From Methanococcoides sp. LMO-2 (GTDB taxonomy: Archaea; Halobacteriota; Methanosarcinia; Methanosarcinales; Methanosarcinaceae): a DNA stretch of 64,000 nt. The stretch's first letter is position 1. Every line of letters begins with the position of its first letter. The stretch spans positions 372,001-436,000 of the forward strand of contig NZ_JBCAUS010000006.1 in assembly GCF_038432375.1 (NCBI RefSeq), given 5' to 3'. The translations under genes and the position numbers were made by a program. Below the pieces are notes generated by a model, which saw nothing but the letters and a program-made list of their open reading frames with translations, did no database searches and had not been told where the DNA came from. Positions 9,162 to 18,830 of the stretch are shown here, piece by piece.

Positions 9162-10178
9162 GTGGTTTATATCGAAACTCGAAAAATACAGCAGACCGGC
9201 GGTTCCACGTACATCGTGTCCCTGCCTAAAAAGTGGGCCGAACGTGCCGGAATCACAACCGGTTCACAGGTAACGCTCCAACCACAGCAGGACGGGACCC
9301 TCAACATTGCAGCCGAAGGAGCTTCCCAGACCCAAAAAAAGAAGAACATAATTGATGTGAACGGTTGTGTTGGAGATGAACTTGTAAGACTCCTGATAGC
9401 AGCCTACATCTCGGGTTCCGACATGATCGAGCTACGGGCCAGCCGAATACAGGTTGACCAGAAGAAGATAATAAGAAGCCTCTGCCACAAGCTAATCGGT
9501 CCGGAAATAATCGAAGAGACCGCAAACTCCGTGCTGATCCAGGACCTGTTGAACCCCAGTGAGGTCTCGATCAAGAAAAGTGTAAGAAGGATGTTCCTTA
9601 TCTCAAATTCAATGCTGAATGATGCAATGCAGGCACTGAAGGACCATGACCTTGACCTTGCACTTGACGTCATCGAACGTGATGACGAAGTGGACAGGCT
9701 TTACCTGCTTATTTCAAAACAGTTCAGGACGGTACTGCGGGGAAGCCGCCTTCCGGACACCTCCGAGACCACGATAGACGAGTACCATGACCTGCGGCTT
9801 TCTGCAAGTTCACTGGAACGTATCGCAGACCATGCGCTCAAGATAGCAAAGACCGCAGCATCTCTTGACATACCCATTCCGGAAGATACCATGAAACATA
9901 TCGAAAGTTCCTGTACAGCCTCAAGTGCCATGGTAGAAGATGCCATCGATGCATTGTACAACCAGAACACTGATCTTGCCAATCAGGTGATTGCAAAGGT
10001 AGATGGTACGAAAACAAGGATCAATGAACTAAACGCATCACTTCTTGACCTTAGCTCCCCGGAAGCCATTGTTGCCCTGGGCACCGTGGCAGACAGTATC
10101 GACAGGATAGGAGAATACGGAGCAAATATTGCAGAATTTGCGATCAATCTTTCAATGGCGATGGTCCAGAGCAAATAA
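9162..10178 (+). CDS. PhoU-family regulator with AbrB-type N-terminal domain
   Basis: About 339 residues. The first 50 form an AbrB/SpoVT-like DNA-binding or dimerisation domain (TRKIQQTGGSTYIVSLPKKW), followed by two PhoU-like helical bundles. Such archaeal proteins are linked to phosphate uptake control; no pst genes are next to it. The start is a problem. TTG 9147, TTG 9153 or GTG 9162 give odd N-terminal extensions. AGGTGG (9160-9165) sits at the right distance from ATC 9171, which would give the family's usual beginning, Met-Glu-Thr-Arg-Lys. See findings. Confidence 0.85.
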   Translation: MVYIETRKIQQTGGSTYIVSLPKKWAERAGITTGSQVTLQPQQDGTLNIAAEGASQTQKKKNIIDVNGCVGDELVRLLIAAYISGSDMIELRASRIQVDQKKIIRSLCHKLIGPEIIEETANSVLIQDLLNPSEVSIKKSVRRMFLISNSMLNDAMQALKDHDLDLALDVIERDDEVDRLYLLISKQFRTVLRGSRLPDTSETTIDEYHDLRLSASSLERIADHALKIAKTAASLDIPIPEDTMKHIESSCTASSAMVEDAIDALYNQNTDLANQVIAKVDGTKTRINELNASLLDLSSPEAIVALGTVADSIDRIGEYGANIAEFAINLSMAMVQSK

Positions 10179-10301
10179 TAATATAGAGAGTAGTAGAAGA
10201 TTGCAGGACCTACTGGAATCCAGGCGATTATTTATAAGGTATAAGTAATATCAAAACATCATACATTTGATTCGAGTCACATTCTTATTCAGAGGGATTT
10301 A

Positions 10302-10937
10302 ATGGGCGTAATACGATTATTTAGGAAAAATTTTTCAGACTTTTTCAAAAAGCTGTTCAACAAAAAGAATGCCAGGATAGGAATCTACGGGCCTCCTAAT
10401 GCCGGAAAGACAACCCTTGCGAACAGGATATTAAGGGACTGGACCGGTGATGCAATGGGTTCTGTATCACACATTGCTCACGAGACACGCCGCGCAAGGC
10501 GCAGGGAAGGAGTGACAATAAAGTCCAACGGCGGCTCCATCAGCCTGGACATCATCGATACCCCGGGACTTGCAACCAAGATCGATTTCCATGAGTTCAT
10601 GGAACTGGGCATGGATGAAGCGGAGTCAAAGAGGAGAGCAAAGGAAGCTACCGAAGGCGTAATTGAAGCTGTGAAATGGCTGGAGAACCTGGACGGAGTC
10701 ATCCTTGTGATGGACGCTACAGAAGACCCATACACACAGGTCAATGTAACCGTCATAGGCAATATGGAAGCACGAAGCCTGCCATTACTGATCGTTGCCA
10801 ATAAGGTAGACCTCCCCGAGTCAGCTCCATCCACAATAAGGGATGCATTCCCACAGCACCCAATGGTAGCAATATCCGCCCTGGAAGGAAAGAACATAGA
10901 CACATTCTATGATGAGATAGCCAAGAGGTTTGGGTGA
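10302..10937 (+). CDS. Era-like GTP-binding protein (DUF2073 partner)
   Basis: A 211-residue small GTPase with G1 GPPNAGKTTL, G3 DTPGLATK and G4 NKVDLP, preceded by a short basic amphipathic N-terminus. This archaeal Era-like family is regularly found beside DUF2073, as here, where the next gene starts inside its stop codon (GTGA overlap). The KH domain of bacterial Era is absent. Role unknown; ribosome or membrane association are possibilities. Confidence 0.85.
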   Translation: MGVIRLFRKNFSDFFKKLFNKKNARIGIYGPPNAGKTTLANRILRDWTGDAMGSVSHIAHETRRARRREGVTIKSNGGSISLDIIDTPGLATKIDFHEFMELGMDEAESKRRAKEATEGVIEAVKWLENLDGVILVMDATEDPYTQVNVTVIGNMEARSLPLLIVANKVDLPESAPSTIRDAFPQHPMVAISALEGKNIDTFYDEIAKRFG

Positions 10938-11302
10938 TTGCGATGCAGGGTATTCAAATGGACCTTGTCTCAGAGGACAGGCTTGCAAAGATGCCTCCTG
11001 TTGAGAAGATCAGATTCATCATTGATGAAGTAAAAAGTGGCAAGATCCTTGTTCTTGAGAAAGGGCTTACTCCTGAGGAAGAAGCAACTCTTATCGAAAT
11101 GACCATGACACAGATCCAGCCTGATGACTTTGCAGGCATTGAGATGGAAAGTTACCCTTCACAGACAGACGGCTCATTCCTCGGAAAACTGTTCAAGAAA
11201 ACCCCGGTACGTACCCGTCTTACTGTAATTGGTCCTGCAAACAAGTTAAAGACGCTTAAAAAGGATCGAGACATGATCAGCGCACTTGTTTCAAATAAAT
11301 AA
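10934..11302 (+). CDS. DUF2073 protein
   Basis: 122 residues, recognised as DUF2073, conserved beside the Era-like GTPase in archaea. It starts with GTG overlapping the upstream TGA by 4 nt; an ATG at 10943 is an alternative. The family's function is unknown, and the fixed pairing implies it acts with the GTPase. Confidence 0.82.
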   Translation: MIAMQGIQMDLVSEDRLAKMPPVEKIRFIIDEVKSGKILVLEKGLTPEEEATLIEMTMTQIQPDDFAGIEMESYPSQTDGSFLGKLFKKTPVRTRLTVIGPANKLKTLKKDRDMISALVSNK

Positions 11303-11317
11303 GCGTGTGGTACATTA

Positions 11318-11803
11318 ATGGAAAATCTTGAAGACAGGTCCAGATCCGGCACTACATTACACTCACTTTCATCCTGTGAGATCGGAAGTGACAATGTGGA
11401 CGTGGTCTGCACTTATGGGAAGATCTCGGTCTGGTTTGGACGCCAGACCCCCGACCTGGTAGTAGGCCAGACCCTTATTGCAATTTCAAAAGTTGAAAAA
11501 TCAGCTGTTTACGAGATCGAGCTAGTCTGTGATTTTGACTCGATCACCAATTATGAGAGCAATGGCTACGTACTGGTATCATATGCGAAAGCAGATAATG
11601 GATATCGTGCCATGTTCAATGTCCCATTCCATAACAACAAAGCATTGTTCCATCTGGCAGAGAACATTATCAAGGAACTAAAGACAGATGACGTCATCCT
11701 TGATATCTACTGGAACGGGGATGATTCTGATATATCCAAACTATCAGATGAATTCAGGAAGATAGAAGGGTGGGACATAAAAGAGGTTATATACAAAGAG
11801 TAA
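11318..11803 (+). CDS. Conserved hypothetical protein (161 aa)
   Basis: I do not recognise this protein. It is soluble, mixed alpha/beta, with no signal peptide, no cysteine cluster and no obvious catalytic motif. It lies 15 nt after DUF2073 and 46 nt before hxlB, probably in the same transcript. Codon use resembles its neighbours and it keeps a long open frame, so it is likely real. Confidence 0.6.
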   Translation: MENLEDRSRSGTTLHSLSSCEIGSDNVDVVCTYGKISVWFGRQTPDLVVGQTLIAISKVEKSAVYEIELVCDFDSITNYESNGYVLVSYAKADNGYRAMFNVPFHNNKALFHLAENIIKELKTDDVILDIYWNGDDSDISKLSDEFRKIEGWDIKEVIYKE

Positions 11804-11849
11804 GGTAAGCGCTGATACTTGCCCTTGAAATGCAGGAGGAATACAATTT

Positions 11850-12461
11850 ATGAAAGATATAATATCTTCAACAGAGTGCGAACATTTGATCTCATCCATT
11901 GAACTTATGGCACACCATCTTGACAGTGTTGCCAAGAGCCTTGACAAAGAAGACATCAGACAGATGATAACATACATTATGGAAGCTGACAGCATCTTTG
12001 TAATGGGTGCAGGTCGTTCCGGCCTTGTAGGAAAAGCATTTGCAATGCGCCTGATGCACCTTGGCCTGAGGTCATATGTGGTGGGAGAATCAACCACTCC
12101 TGCAGTCCGCAAAGGCGATGTGGTAGTTGCAATATCAGGATCAGGAGAAACAAGATCCATTTCAGACCTTGGCAGGATCACAAAAGAGATCGGTGCAACA
12201 CTTATTACAGTAACATCAGATAGGGACTCAACCCTTGGCCATCTTTCCGATACCATCATGGAGATCAAGGGAAGAACAAAGAATGATATCGGAGGATATC
12301 TCGAGAGACATATGCGCGGTGAATACTCACACCTCACGCCACTGGGAACATCCTTTGAGATCTCATCACTTGTATTCCTGGATGCACTGGTAGCAGAACT
12401 TATCTCAATTACCGGAGCTTCAGAGGACGACCTGAAATCACGCCACGCCAAACTTGAGTAA
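11850..12461 (+). CDS. hxlB: 6-phospho-3-hexuloisomerase
   Basis: A 203-residue SIS-domain protein with GAGRSGLVGKAFAMRLMHLG near residue 50 and the AISGSGETRS phosphosugar site. It interconverts hexulose 6-phosphate and fructose 6-phosphate. In archaea lacking the oxidative pentose phosphate route this step, run with hexulose-phosphate synthase, makes ribulose 5-phosphate; the synthase is not in this window. GGAGG precedes the ATG. The aminotransferase follows after 12 nt. Confidence 0.9.
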   Translation: MKDIISSTECEHLISSIELMAHHLDSVAKSLDKEDIRQMITYIMEADSIFVMGAGRSGLVGKAFAMRLMHLGLRSYVVGESTTPAVRKGDVVVAISGSGETRSISDLGRITKEIGATLITVTSDRDSTLGHLSDTIMEIKGRTKNDIGGYLERHMRGEYSHLTPLGTSFEISSLVFLDALVAELISITGASEDDLKSRHAKLE

Positions 12462-12473
12462 AGAGGCCTTACC

Positions 12474-13586
12474 ATGAGTGGCAAAGAGTTTGCACAAAGG
12501 GTCCGCGATGTGGACATATCAGGCATCAGGAAGATGTTCGAAGCCGCAGGTTCAGATGCCATCAACCTGGGTCTTGGACAACCTGATTTTGATACCCCTG
12601 CACACATAAGACAGGCGGCCATCGATGCCATCAATGAGGGCTTTACAGGATATACCTACGGTTCAGGTATCGCAGAGCTCAGGGAAGCATTGAGCAACAA
12701 GTTCAGGCAGGACAATAATTTTGAGGTCAGCCCGGACGGCATCATTGTCACATCCGGAGCATCCGAAGCACTCGAAATTGCACTCGCAGCACTTGTCAAC
12801 CCGGGCGATGAAGTTATGATCTCAGACCCCGGATTCGTATCCTACAATGCACTGACCGGATTCATGGGAGGAAAAGTTGTCGGAGTCCCACTGGGCGAAG
12901 ACCTGACCATGAGACCGGAGTACGTTCTCGAGAGGATCACACCAAAAACGAAGGCCATCATCGTAAACTCCCCATGCAACCCTACCGGAGGAGTACTTTC
13001 AAAGGCCGACATGAAGGCCTATGCAGACATTGCAGATGACCACAATGTAACTCTCATTTCTGACGAGGTCTATGAGTACTTCATCTATGAAGGAGAACAC
13101 GTCAGCCCTGCTCAGTTCACTGACAATGTTATCACCATCAATGCAGTTTCAAAGACCTACTCCATGACCGGATGGCGTGTAGGTTATACTGCAGCCAACA
13201 AGGAATATACGGAGCAGATGCTCAAAGTTCACCAGTACGTGCAGGCATGTGCCAACTCAATTGCACAAAAGGCAGCGCTTGCGGCAATCACCGGACCACA
13301 GGATTCCGTATTTGAGATGCGGGATGAGTTCAAGAGGCGCCGGGACGTACTTGTAAAAGGTGTCAATGAACTTGGCATGGAATGTGAAGCACCAAAGGGT
13401 GCATTCTACATGTTCCCGAAGGTTGAGAACAGCGTGGAAGTTGCTACAAAACTGATATCCAACGGAGTAGTTGTCGTTCCGGGAACCGCCTTTGGACAGA
13501 ACGGTGACGGTTACATAAGGATCTCTTATGCCACATCCATGGAGGATATCAACAGGGCACTTGAGATCATGAAAAATGTACTTTGA
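12474..13586 (+). CDS. PLP-dependent aminotransferase, class I (aspartate aminotransferase family)
   Basis: 370 residues. Family marks include NLGLGQPDFDTP, the NSPCNPTGG loop, SDEVYEYF and the PLP lysine in AVSKTYSMTGWRVGY. Substrate cannot be read from sequence; aspartate, aromatic or branched-chain amino acids are possible. Downstream of hxlB on the same strand. Its stop codon abuts the stop codon of the convergent NOG1 gene with no spacer. Confidence 0.88.
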   Translation: MSGKEFAQRVRDVDISGIRKMFEAAGSDAINLGLGQPDFDTPAHIRQAAIDAINEGFTGYTYGSGIAELREALSNKFRQDNNFEVSPDGIIVTSGASEALEIALAALVNPGDEVMISDPGFVSYNALTGFMGGKVVGVPLGEDLTMRPEYVLERITPKTKAIIVNSPCNPTGGVLSKADMKAYADIADDHNVTLISDEVYEYFIYEGEHVSPAQFTDNVITINAVSKTYSMTGWRVGYTAANKEYTEQMLKVHQYVQACANSIAQKAALAAITGPQDSVFEMRDEFKRRRDVLVKGVNELGMECEAPKGAFYMFPKVENSVEVATKLISNGVVVVPGTAFGQNGDGYIRISYATSMEDINRALEIMKNVL

Positions 13587-14579
13587 TCAGTCAAAGATAG
13601 ACTGATCTTCTTCTTTCTCTTTTTTGTTCTCGTCGATCATTTCGACAAGCTTGTCTACAATAGAATCAATGTTCTCACCGGTTGCCGTGGACATCCTGAC
13701 ATCTACGAACTCCGGCATCTCGAACCTTTCATGGTCTGCCTTGTTTGCCACGACATAGACCGGAAGGTCAAAGTTCTGGACAACTTCATCGAGCAGACGC
13801 TTCTGCTCTGCAATTTCATACCCACAGGTCTCACTTGCATCAAGGATAAAGAGCATAACAGCATCCAGATATTTTATTGCAGTTATTGCCTGCCTCTCCA
13901 CATCATTGCGCTCGGACATCGGCCTGTCCAGAAGACCCGGAGTGTCAAGCACCTGATAACGATCATATCCCCTCATAAAGTGACCGATGAGGACACCTTT
14001 GGTGGTGAAAGGATAGGATGCAACTTCCGGTCTTGCACCGGTGACCATTGAAACGAAACTGGATTTCCCGACATTGGGGTAACCTGCCACGACAATGGTA
14101 GGTTCATCGCGCACATCAGGAAGTTTTCTTAAAAGATTGCGGGCATCGTTGAGGAAAACAAGATGTTTGCTTACAGTTGACATGACCGAAGCCATACGTC
14201 CGAATGCCTCTTTTCTTGTTGCAACGGGGTCCCTGCTCTTACGGATCTTTCCAACGTATTCCCTGGAGATCTCATGGAGCTTTTGGCTTGCCCAGTCGAC
14301 CCCGCCAAGGGCCTGACGAAGATCATCAACACCAACAACTATGTCAGTAAGCTCATAATAGAAATCAGGAAGGTCATCAAAGTTCGGGAAACGCCTGACA
14401 ATGTTGGAAAGGTTGTCTGACAGGATGTTACCCGAGGTCATGACCATTGATTCATGCGCCCTCATGGCACTGTCGTTGTCCCTTATAGTCTTGCCTGCTT
14501 TTGCACGCGTGGCTCTTCGAAATGCTTTGTCTATAAGCTCATCCGAGGTCGGGACAGTGTGGATCTTCTCAAATATCAT
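13587..14579 (-). CDS. NOG1-family GTPase
   Basis: 330 residues, normal for archaeal NOG1, which lacks the long C-terminus of the eukaryotic protein. An N-terminal helical bundle precedes the G domain with GYPNVGKSSFV, DTPGLLDRP and NKAD. NOG1 assists late assembly of the large ribosomal subunit. The start is set at ATG 14579, which has AAAGGT 7 nt upstream, rather than the in-frame codon at 14612. Convergent with the aminotransferase. Confidence 0.92.
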   Translation of the reverse strand: MIFEKIHTVPTSDELIDKAFRRATRAKAGKTIRDNDSAMRAHESMVMTSGNILSDNLSNIVRRFPNFDDLPDFYYELTDIVVGVDDLRQALGGVDWASQKLHEISREYVGKIRKSRDPVATRKEAFGRMASVMSTVSKHLVFLNDARNLLRKLPDVRDEPTIVVAGYPNVGKSSFVSMVTGARPEVASYPFTTKGVLIGHFMRGYDRYQVLDTPGLLDRPMSERNDVERQAITAIKYLDAVMLFILDASETCGYEIAEQKRLLDEVVQNFDLPVYVVANKADHERFEMPEFVDVRMSTATGENIDSIVDKLVEMIDENKKEKEEDQSIFD

Positions 14580-14677
14580 AATATTTACCTTTATAATCAG
14601 GCTCAAACTCACATAAGCTATATATTTTTGTTCCTTGGGAGAGATTTTTCATTATCATCCGTTTGAAATCCTACAAC

Positions 14678-14692
14678 ATGTATATATACTTC
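14678..14692 (+). promoter_or_regulatory. TATA box of CBS-HTH gene
   Basis: TGTATATATACTTC at about 14679-14692 lies 38-51 nt before the ATG at 14730. The spacing fits an archaeal promoter with a leader of some 10-25 nt. Confidence 0.45.
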
Positions 14693-14729
14693 TTTTGAGT
14701 TAATTTCATGAGAAGAAAACGGTGATCTC

Positions 14730-15605
14730 ATGGAACTTACACCTATTCAAAAAGAGATAATTATCGAATTGATCAACCTTCAGCGTCAGAAGGATTCAGC
14801 AGTAAAAGGCGAAGAGATCGCTGAGCTTATAGACAGGAACCCGGGTACCGTAAGGAACCAGATGCAATCCCTGAAAATGCTGGGCCTCGTAGAAGGTGTG
14901 CCAGGTCCGAAAGGCGGATACAGAGCCACAGGTGCAGCTTATGAAGCACTGAGTGTTACGAGCATGGAAAAGGAAGCTGAAGTTCCATTATACAGAAATG
15001 AGGACGTTGTCAAAGGAGCTACTGTTGCAGAGATCAGTTTTACAACGGTCAGACATCCCGAAATGTGCAATGGCAGACTGAAGGTCCTTGGAAATATCAA
15101 GGAATTCACAGGAGGAGACCTTGTACAGGTAGGACCCACACCGGTAAACCGCCTGATAGTAAGAGGAGAAGTGGTCGGACGTGACGACACTGAGAACCTG
15201 TTACTTTTCAAGATAACCGAAATGGTATCCCTGCCAAAGAAATCCATTAAGCATTACATAAAGAAAGACACTGTTTCTGTTGATGCAAATGCAACCATTC
15301 AGGAAGCTGCACGCATATTTATCACAAACAAGATCCATGGTGCCCCTGTAGAGGAACATGGAAGGATCGTGGGAATAGCAACTTTCATGGATATCGGAGA
15401 AACCCTTGCAAGTGGCAAGATCAACCTGAAAGTAAAGGACATCATGACAAAGAACGTCATCACCATTGACGGCAATGCATCCCTTAGCGATGCTGTGAAA
15501 ATGTTCGATGATCACAACATCGGCAGGCTTATCGTCACAGTGGAAGGCGTTCCAACCGGAATGATATCAAAAACAGATGTATTGCATGAACTGGTCATAT
15601 ACTGA
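14730..15605 (+). CDS. Winged-helix regulator with paired CBS domains
   Basis: 291 residues. The N-terminal 70 form a winged helix (LINLQRQKDSAVKGEEIAEL onward, with PGTVRNQMQSL as recognition helix). A middle region of about 90 residues is followed by two CBS domains (about 170-290), which in this family bind adenine nucleotides or SAM. Probably a ligand-responsive transcription factor. A second, stand-alone CBS protein is at 16141. hisE follows on the opposite strand, 7 nt away. Confidence 0.82.
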   Translation: MELTPIQKEIIIELINLQRQKDSAVKGEEIAELIDRNPGTVRNQMQSLKMLGLVEGVPGPKGGYRATGAAYEALSVTSMEKEAEVPLYRNEDVVKGATVAEISFTTVRHPEMCNGRLKVLGNIKEFTGGDLVQVGPTPVNRLIVRGEVVGRDDTENLLLFKITEMVSLPKKSIKHYIKKDTVSVDANATIQEAARIFITNKIHGAPVEEHGRIVGIATFMDIGETLASGKINLKVKDIMTKNVITIDGNASLSDAVKMFDDHNIGRLIVTVEGVPTGMISKTDVLHELVIY

Positions 15606-15612
15606 TATGACC

Positions 15613-15912
15613 TTAATGCCTTCTTTTTTTCATTTCTTCTGAGATATCCTCAAGGCTTACCCCTGTTGCCGCCAACATTACAAGAAGGTGGAACAGAAGG
15701 TCTGAGGTCTCGTAGATGATCTCTTCTTTATCATTGTCCTTGACAGCAAGAATGGTTTCCGTAGCTTCCTCACCGACCTTTTCAAGTATCTTATTGATAC
15801 CTTTTCTGTGGTCAAGAAGAGAACAAACGTATGAGCCCTCTACAGGGTTGTTCTTGCGATCAATTATAACATCGAACACTTCGTTCAGGACAGACATATC
15901 TGCATCGGTCAT
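15613..15912 (-). CDS. hisE: Phosphoribosyl-ATP pyrophosphatase
   Basis: 99 residues with the [14 protein letters not shown] motif and the flanking helices of the MazG-like HisE fold. It hydrolyses phosphoribosyl-ATP to phosphoribosyl-AMP in histidine synthesis. It stands alone; hisF is 23 kb away, as is common in methanogens where his genes are scattered. Confidence 0.93.
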   Translation of the reverse strand: MTDADMSVLNEVFDVIIDRKNNPVEGSYVCSLLDHRKGINKILEKVGEEATETILAVKDNDKEEIIYETSDLLFHLLVMLAATGVSLEDISEEMKKRRH

Positions 15913-16140
15913 TGGGAAAACTCCATTGTGAAATATACTTTAATTGTGAGTGTGCTCATGAAATATTTCACAAGCCATGAGATTAGGATTACTTAGCTAT
16001 TGTACTACTCCTTTAAAAAGGATTTCAATTACCCGATGCCTATTTATAGCAAATTCTTCAAATAAATATTGTAGCAGTAAATTCTGCAGGTATCGAGCGT
16101 CAAATACTGAATATTTTGGAGATAAAAGGGAGGAATGGAA

Positions 16141-16545
16141 TTGATAGCAGAAAACATGCAGGTCAAAGACGTTATGACAAGGGGAGTAGTAACAGTACCA
16201 ATGGAATCAAATGCTGTTGAAATAGCAAAGGCAATGGCTGACAACAGTGTTTCTGCCATAGTGGCCATAGAGGATAACGGTGAGACCTTTGGCGTCATAT
16301 CTGATGTGGATATCCTGCGCAAGATGAAGGACAAGAACTGGGAAATAGCTTCCGTTGAAGACATTATGTCCGATTCAGTCGAAACGATCAACCCCTCGGC
16401 TACCGTTCATGATGCTGCAGAACTGATGGCGGCAAAAAAAGTACACAGACTTATCGTTATGTCGGAAGAAACCGTAGGTGCTTCCTATAGGCCTATAGGA
16501 ATTCTCAGTGCAAGGGATATAATAAAACAGCTGTTCCAGAAATAA
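16141..16545 (+). CDS. Stand-alone CBS-domain pair protein
   Basis: About 134 residues, two CBS motifs (VKDVMTRGVVTV and VEDIMSDSVETI) and nothing else. Likely a nucleotide-binding regulatory subunit. The ribosome-binding site GGGAGG ends at 16133, only 1 nt before ATG 16135 but 7 nt before TTG 16141, so the TTG is the better start. Partner unknown. Confidence 0.78.
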   Translation: MIAENMQVKDVMTRGVVTVPMESNAVEIAKAMADNSVSAIVAIEDNGETFGVISDVDILRKMKDKNWEIASVEDIMSDSVETINPSATVHDAAELMAAKKVHRLIVMSEETVGASYRPIGILSARDIIKQLFQK

Positions 16546-16552
16546 CGGACCA

Positions 16553-16568
16553 GCTTCTTTTTTTGAAG
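16553..16568 (+). terminator. Possible oligo-T terminator
   Basis: An eight-T run (16557-16564) flanked by CTTC and GAAG lies just after the CBS gene. Archaeal termination commonly uses such T tracts. Confidence 0.35.
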
Positions 16569-16600
16569 AAAATAATGCCGTTAGGAATTAGAAGTAATGT

Positions 16601-16661
16601 GACGTTGGCTTGTAATCCTACAAAATATGACGGAATCTTTGTTGGTTTATAATCCAACGTC
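16601..16661. other. Long imperfect hairpin between convergent genes
   Basis: Positions 16601-16624 pair with 16638-16661: 24 positions with only three mismatches (609/653, 616/646, 619/643) and one G-U pair, around a 13-nt loop. Terminal arms are GACGTTGG and CCAACGTC. It sits between the CBS gene and the leuC-like gene, which converge here. No T-tract follows on either side, so it is not a simple terminator. It could be a structured 3' UTR, a small RNA or a miniature inverted-repeat relic. Confidence 0.55.
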
Positions 16662-16734
16662 CTGATTTAGTAATCAATATTCAAATATATCTGTTTTGGT
16701 CACCGCATAAAAAAAAGAGAACTGAGAGAGACTC

Positions 16735-18021
16735 TCAGATCTTTCTTGGATCAGTGATCTCACCTGTAAGTGCAGATGCTGCAGCGGTTGCAGGTGAACT
16801 GAGATATACGAATGATTCCGGACTGCCTTCACGTCCCTTGAAGTTACGGTTTGATGTGGCAAGACCTACCTCTCCATCACCGAGCAGACCGAAGGATCCA
16901 CCCATACATGGACCACAGCATGGTGACTCTACAATTGCACCTGCCTCCATGAACTGCTCCACATATCCTGCACGAAGTACCTTCATATATTCTGTCCTTG
17001 ATGCAGGAATGATAAGCAGGCGGACACCCTTTGCAACCGGTTCATCGCCCATCATTTCGGCAACGATCTTAATATCCTCGAAACGTCCGTTGGTACAGGA
17101 ACCGACGAAGACCTGGTCGACCTTTGTCCCCTCAACTTCGGATACAGGCTTCACGTTGTCAACATTGTGAGGACATGCGACCTGTGGCTCAAGATCAGAT
17201 ACATCGTAGTCATGGAACTCTGCATACTCAGCATCCTCATCGGACTTCCAGTATGTATCCAGCTTATAGTCAGGAATACGCTCCTGGAGGTATGCCTCTG
17301 TGGTCTTGTCAGGCTCAATGATACCTGCCTTCCCACCCATCTCGATAGCCATGTTGGAAATTGTCATACGTTCAGAGATAGGAAGTCCCTCGATGGTGGA
17401 ACCTGCATACTCAGCTGCCATGTACCTGGCACCCTCTGCTCCGACATCACCGATCATGTGCAGGATGAGATCTTTGGAATAGACATGTTTTGGAAGCTTG
17501 CCATTGGCCTCGAACCTGATTGTCTCAGGAACCTTGAACCAGAGCTTTCCTGATGCGAAGACAGCTGCCATGTCAGTTGATCCGACACCTGTGGAGAAAG
17601 CACCAAGGGAACCGTATGCACATGTGTGGGAGTCAGAACCCACGATAAGGTCACCTGGACGAACGTGTCCCATCTCAGGCATGACCTGGTGGCAGACACC
17701 TTCATAAACGTCGTAGTTCAGTATGTCCTGCTCCTTTGCAAACTGCCTGAGCTTGATATGGTTTGCAGATGCATTGAGGGAATCTGCAGGAACCTGATGG
17801 TCAAAAACGATCACGATCTTGCTTGGGTCCCAGACCTTTTTCTCTTCCTTGTCACGCATGATATCGTAGAAACCGTCTATTGCAAGTGGTCCGGTGATAT
17901 CGTGGGTCATTGCACGATCGATGTTCGCAAGTACAAACTCTCCTGCTTTTACCGTTTTTCCTGAAGCTTTGGAGAAGATCTTCTCTGAGATCGTCATTGG
18001 ATGATCATTACTATTGGCCAT
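16735..18021 (-). CDS. 3-isopropylmalate dehydratase / homoaconitase large subunit
   Basis: 428 residues of the aconitase-like large-subunit family. The Fe-S ligands are in GSCTNGR and CCGPCMG, and [10 protein letters not shown] and the FDHQVP segment carry substrate contacts. Methanogens have two such proteins, one for leucine and one for homocitrate in coenzyme B synthesis; I cannot tell which this is. No small subunit is adjacent. Start taken at ATG 18021; GTG 18030 or a later ATG are alternatives. Confidence 0.85.
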   Translation of the reverse strand: MANSNDHPMTISEKIFSKASGKTVKAGEFVLANIDRAMTHDITGPLAIDGFYDIMRDKEEKKVWDPSKIVIVFDHQVPADSLNASANHIKLRQFAKEQDILNYDVYEGVCHQVMPEMGHVRPGDLIVGSDSHTCAYGSLGAFSTGVGSTDMAAVFASGKLWFKVPETIRFEANGKLPKHVYSKDLILHMIGDVGAEGARYMAAEYAGSTIEGLPISERMTISNMAIEMGGKAGIIEPDKTTEAYLQERIPDYKLDTYWKSDEDAEYAEFHDYDVSDLEPQVACPHNVDNVKPVSEVEGTKVDQVFVGSCTNGRFEDIKIVAEMMGDEPVAKGVRLLIIPASRTEYMKVLRAGYVEQFMEAGAIVESPCCGPCMGGSFGLLGDGEVGLATSNRNFKGREGSPESFVYLSSPATAAASALTGEITDPRKI

Positions 18022-18075
18022 GGTAATCACTGCAATTAAGGCATACCTTATAAATAAAACAATCGATGAACATGC

Positions 18076-18801
18076 TCACTTATATAATTTAAGTGAAAAG
18101 ATGGACATTCCAGTACAATCATGCACAACAAAGGTGAGAACCCCATCTGTAAGACCCTTCCTTAAAGCATCCACCGAATCAGGAGAATATCCCGTTTCCT
18201 CGAAGTTCTCATAGATAAGTATCGTATCTTTTATCTCCGTGACATACCTGTCAACAAGGTCCCTTGCAAGAACAAGCGAATCCTCAAAAGAGATCTCATC
18301 GCCAAGACCCTCGCATTCGGAGGTCTGCAATTTACCATTCCCGATATAGAAAGGATATGTCCTGCAGATCATTGACCTGCGGGCATAGATACCACAGCGG
18401 TTGCTGCCGTCCTCCCTGATAAAGAAACAATCACCGCTACCTTTCTTTTTGAGCATCCATCCAAAAGTGTGCAGCCTTCCTTCCGGATCGATGTCGAACT
18501 CATGGAGATGTTCAAGAACAGAGGCTGAAGAATGCATATCCATTTCATCCGGGACCATTGGAACTGCAGCGTCTTCCGGACATGCAGGACAACTTTTCAG
18601 CAATTCCAGATCTGCAGATGTCAGGAAAACACGATTATCTCCGCCGGACCTTTTACAACAGTTTCCACACATCCTGCATGAAAACCCGACCTCACGTATC
18701 TGCGAGGCGATATCTTCAATAGAAATAGAACCGGCAGCTTCAAGTTCTTCCTGAAGGTCCCTGATAAGGGACTGCCGGTATTCTGAAAAATGGTCTGTCA
18801 T
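18076..18801 (-). CDS. YkgJ-family cysteine-cluster protein
   Basis: 241 residues. The N-terminal part has CRMCGNCCKR, and later cysteines in CGIYARRSMICRTYPF complete the CxxCxxCC...C...C pattern of the YkgJ family, thought to bind a metal or Fe-S cluster. Function unknown. Lies between the RCK-DHH gene and the aconitase-like gene on the same strand with short gaps, so it may share their transcript. Confidence 0.82.
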   Translation of the reverse strand: MTDHFSEYRQSLIRDLQEELEAAGSISIEDIASQIREVGFSCRMCGNCCKRSGGDNRVFLTSADLELLKSCPACPEDAAVPMVPDEMDMHSSASVLEHLHEFDIDPEGRLHTFGWMLKKKGSGDCFFIREDGSNRCGIYARRSMICRTYPFYIGNGKLQTSECEGLGDEISFEDSLVLARDLVDRYVTEIKDTILIYENFEETGYSPDSVDALRKGLTDGVLTFVVHDCTGMSIFSLKLYK

Positions 18802-18830
18802 AGAGTTTCTTTCATACTGTATTAGTAAAC

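Noticed and set aside
11744-12634. Minus-strand 296-codon frame across hxlB and the aminotransferase start
   Set aside because: Serine-rich shadow product without motifs; plus-strand genes are clear.
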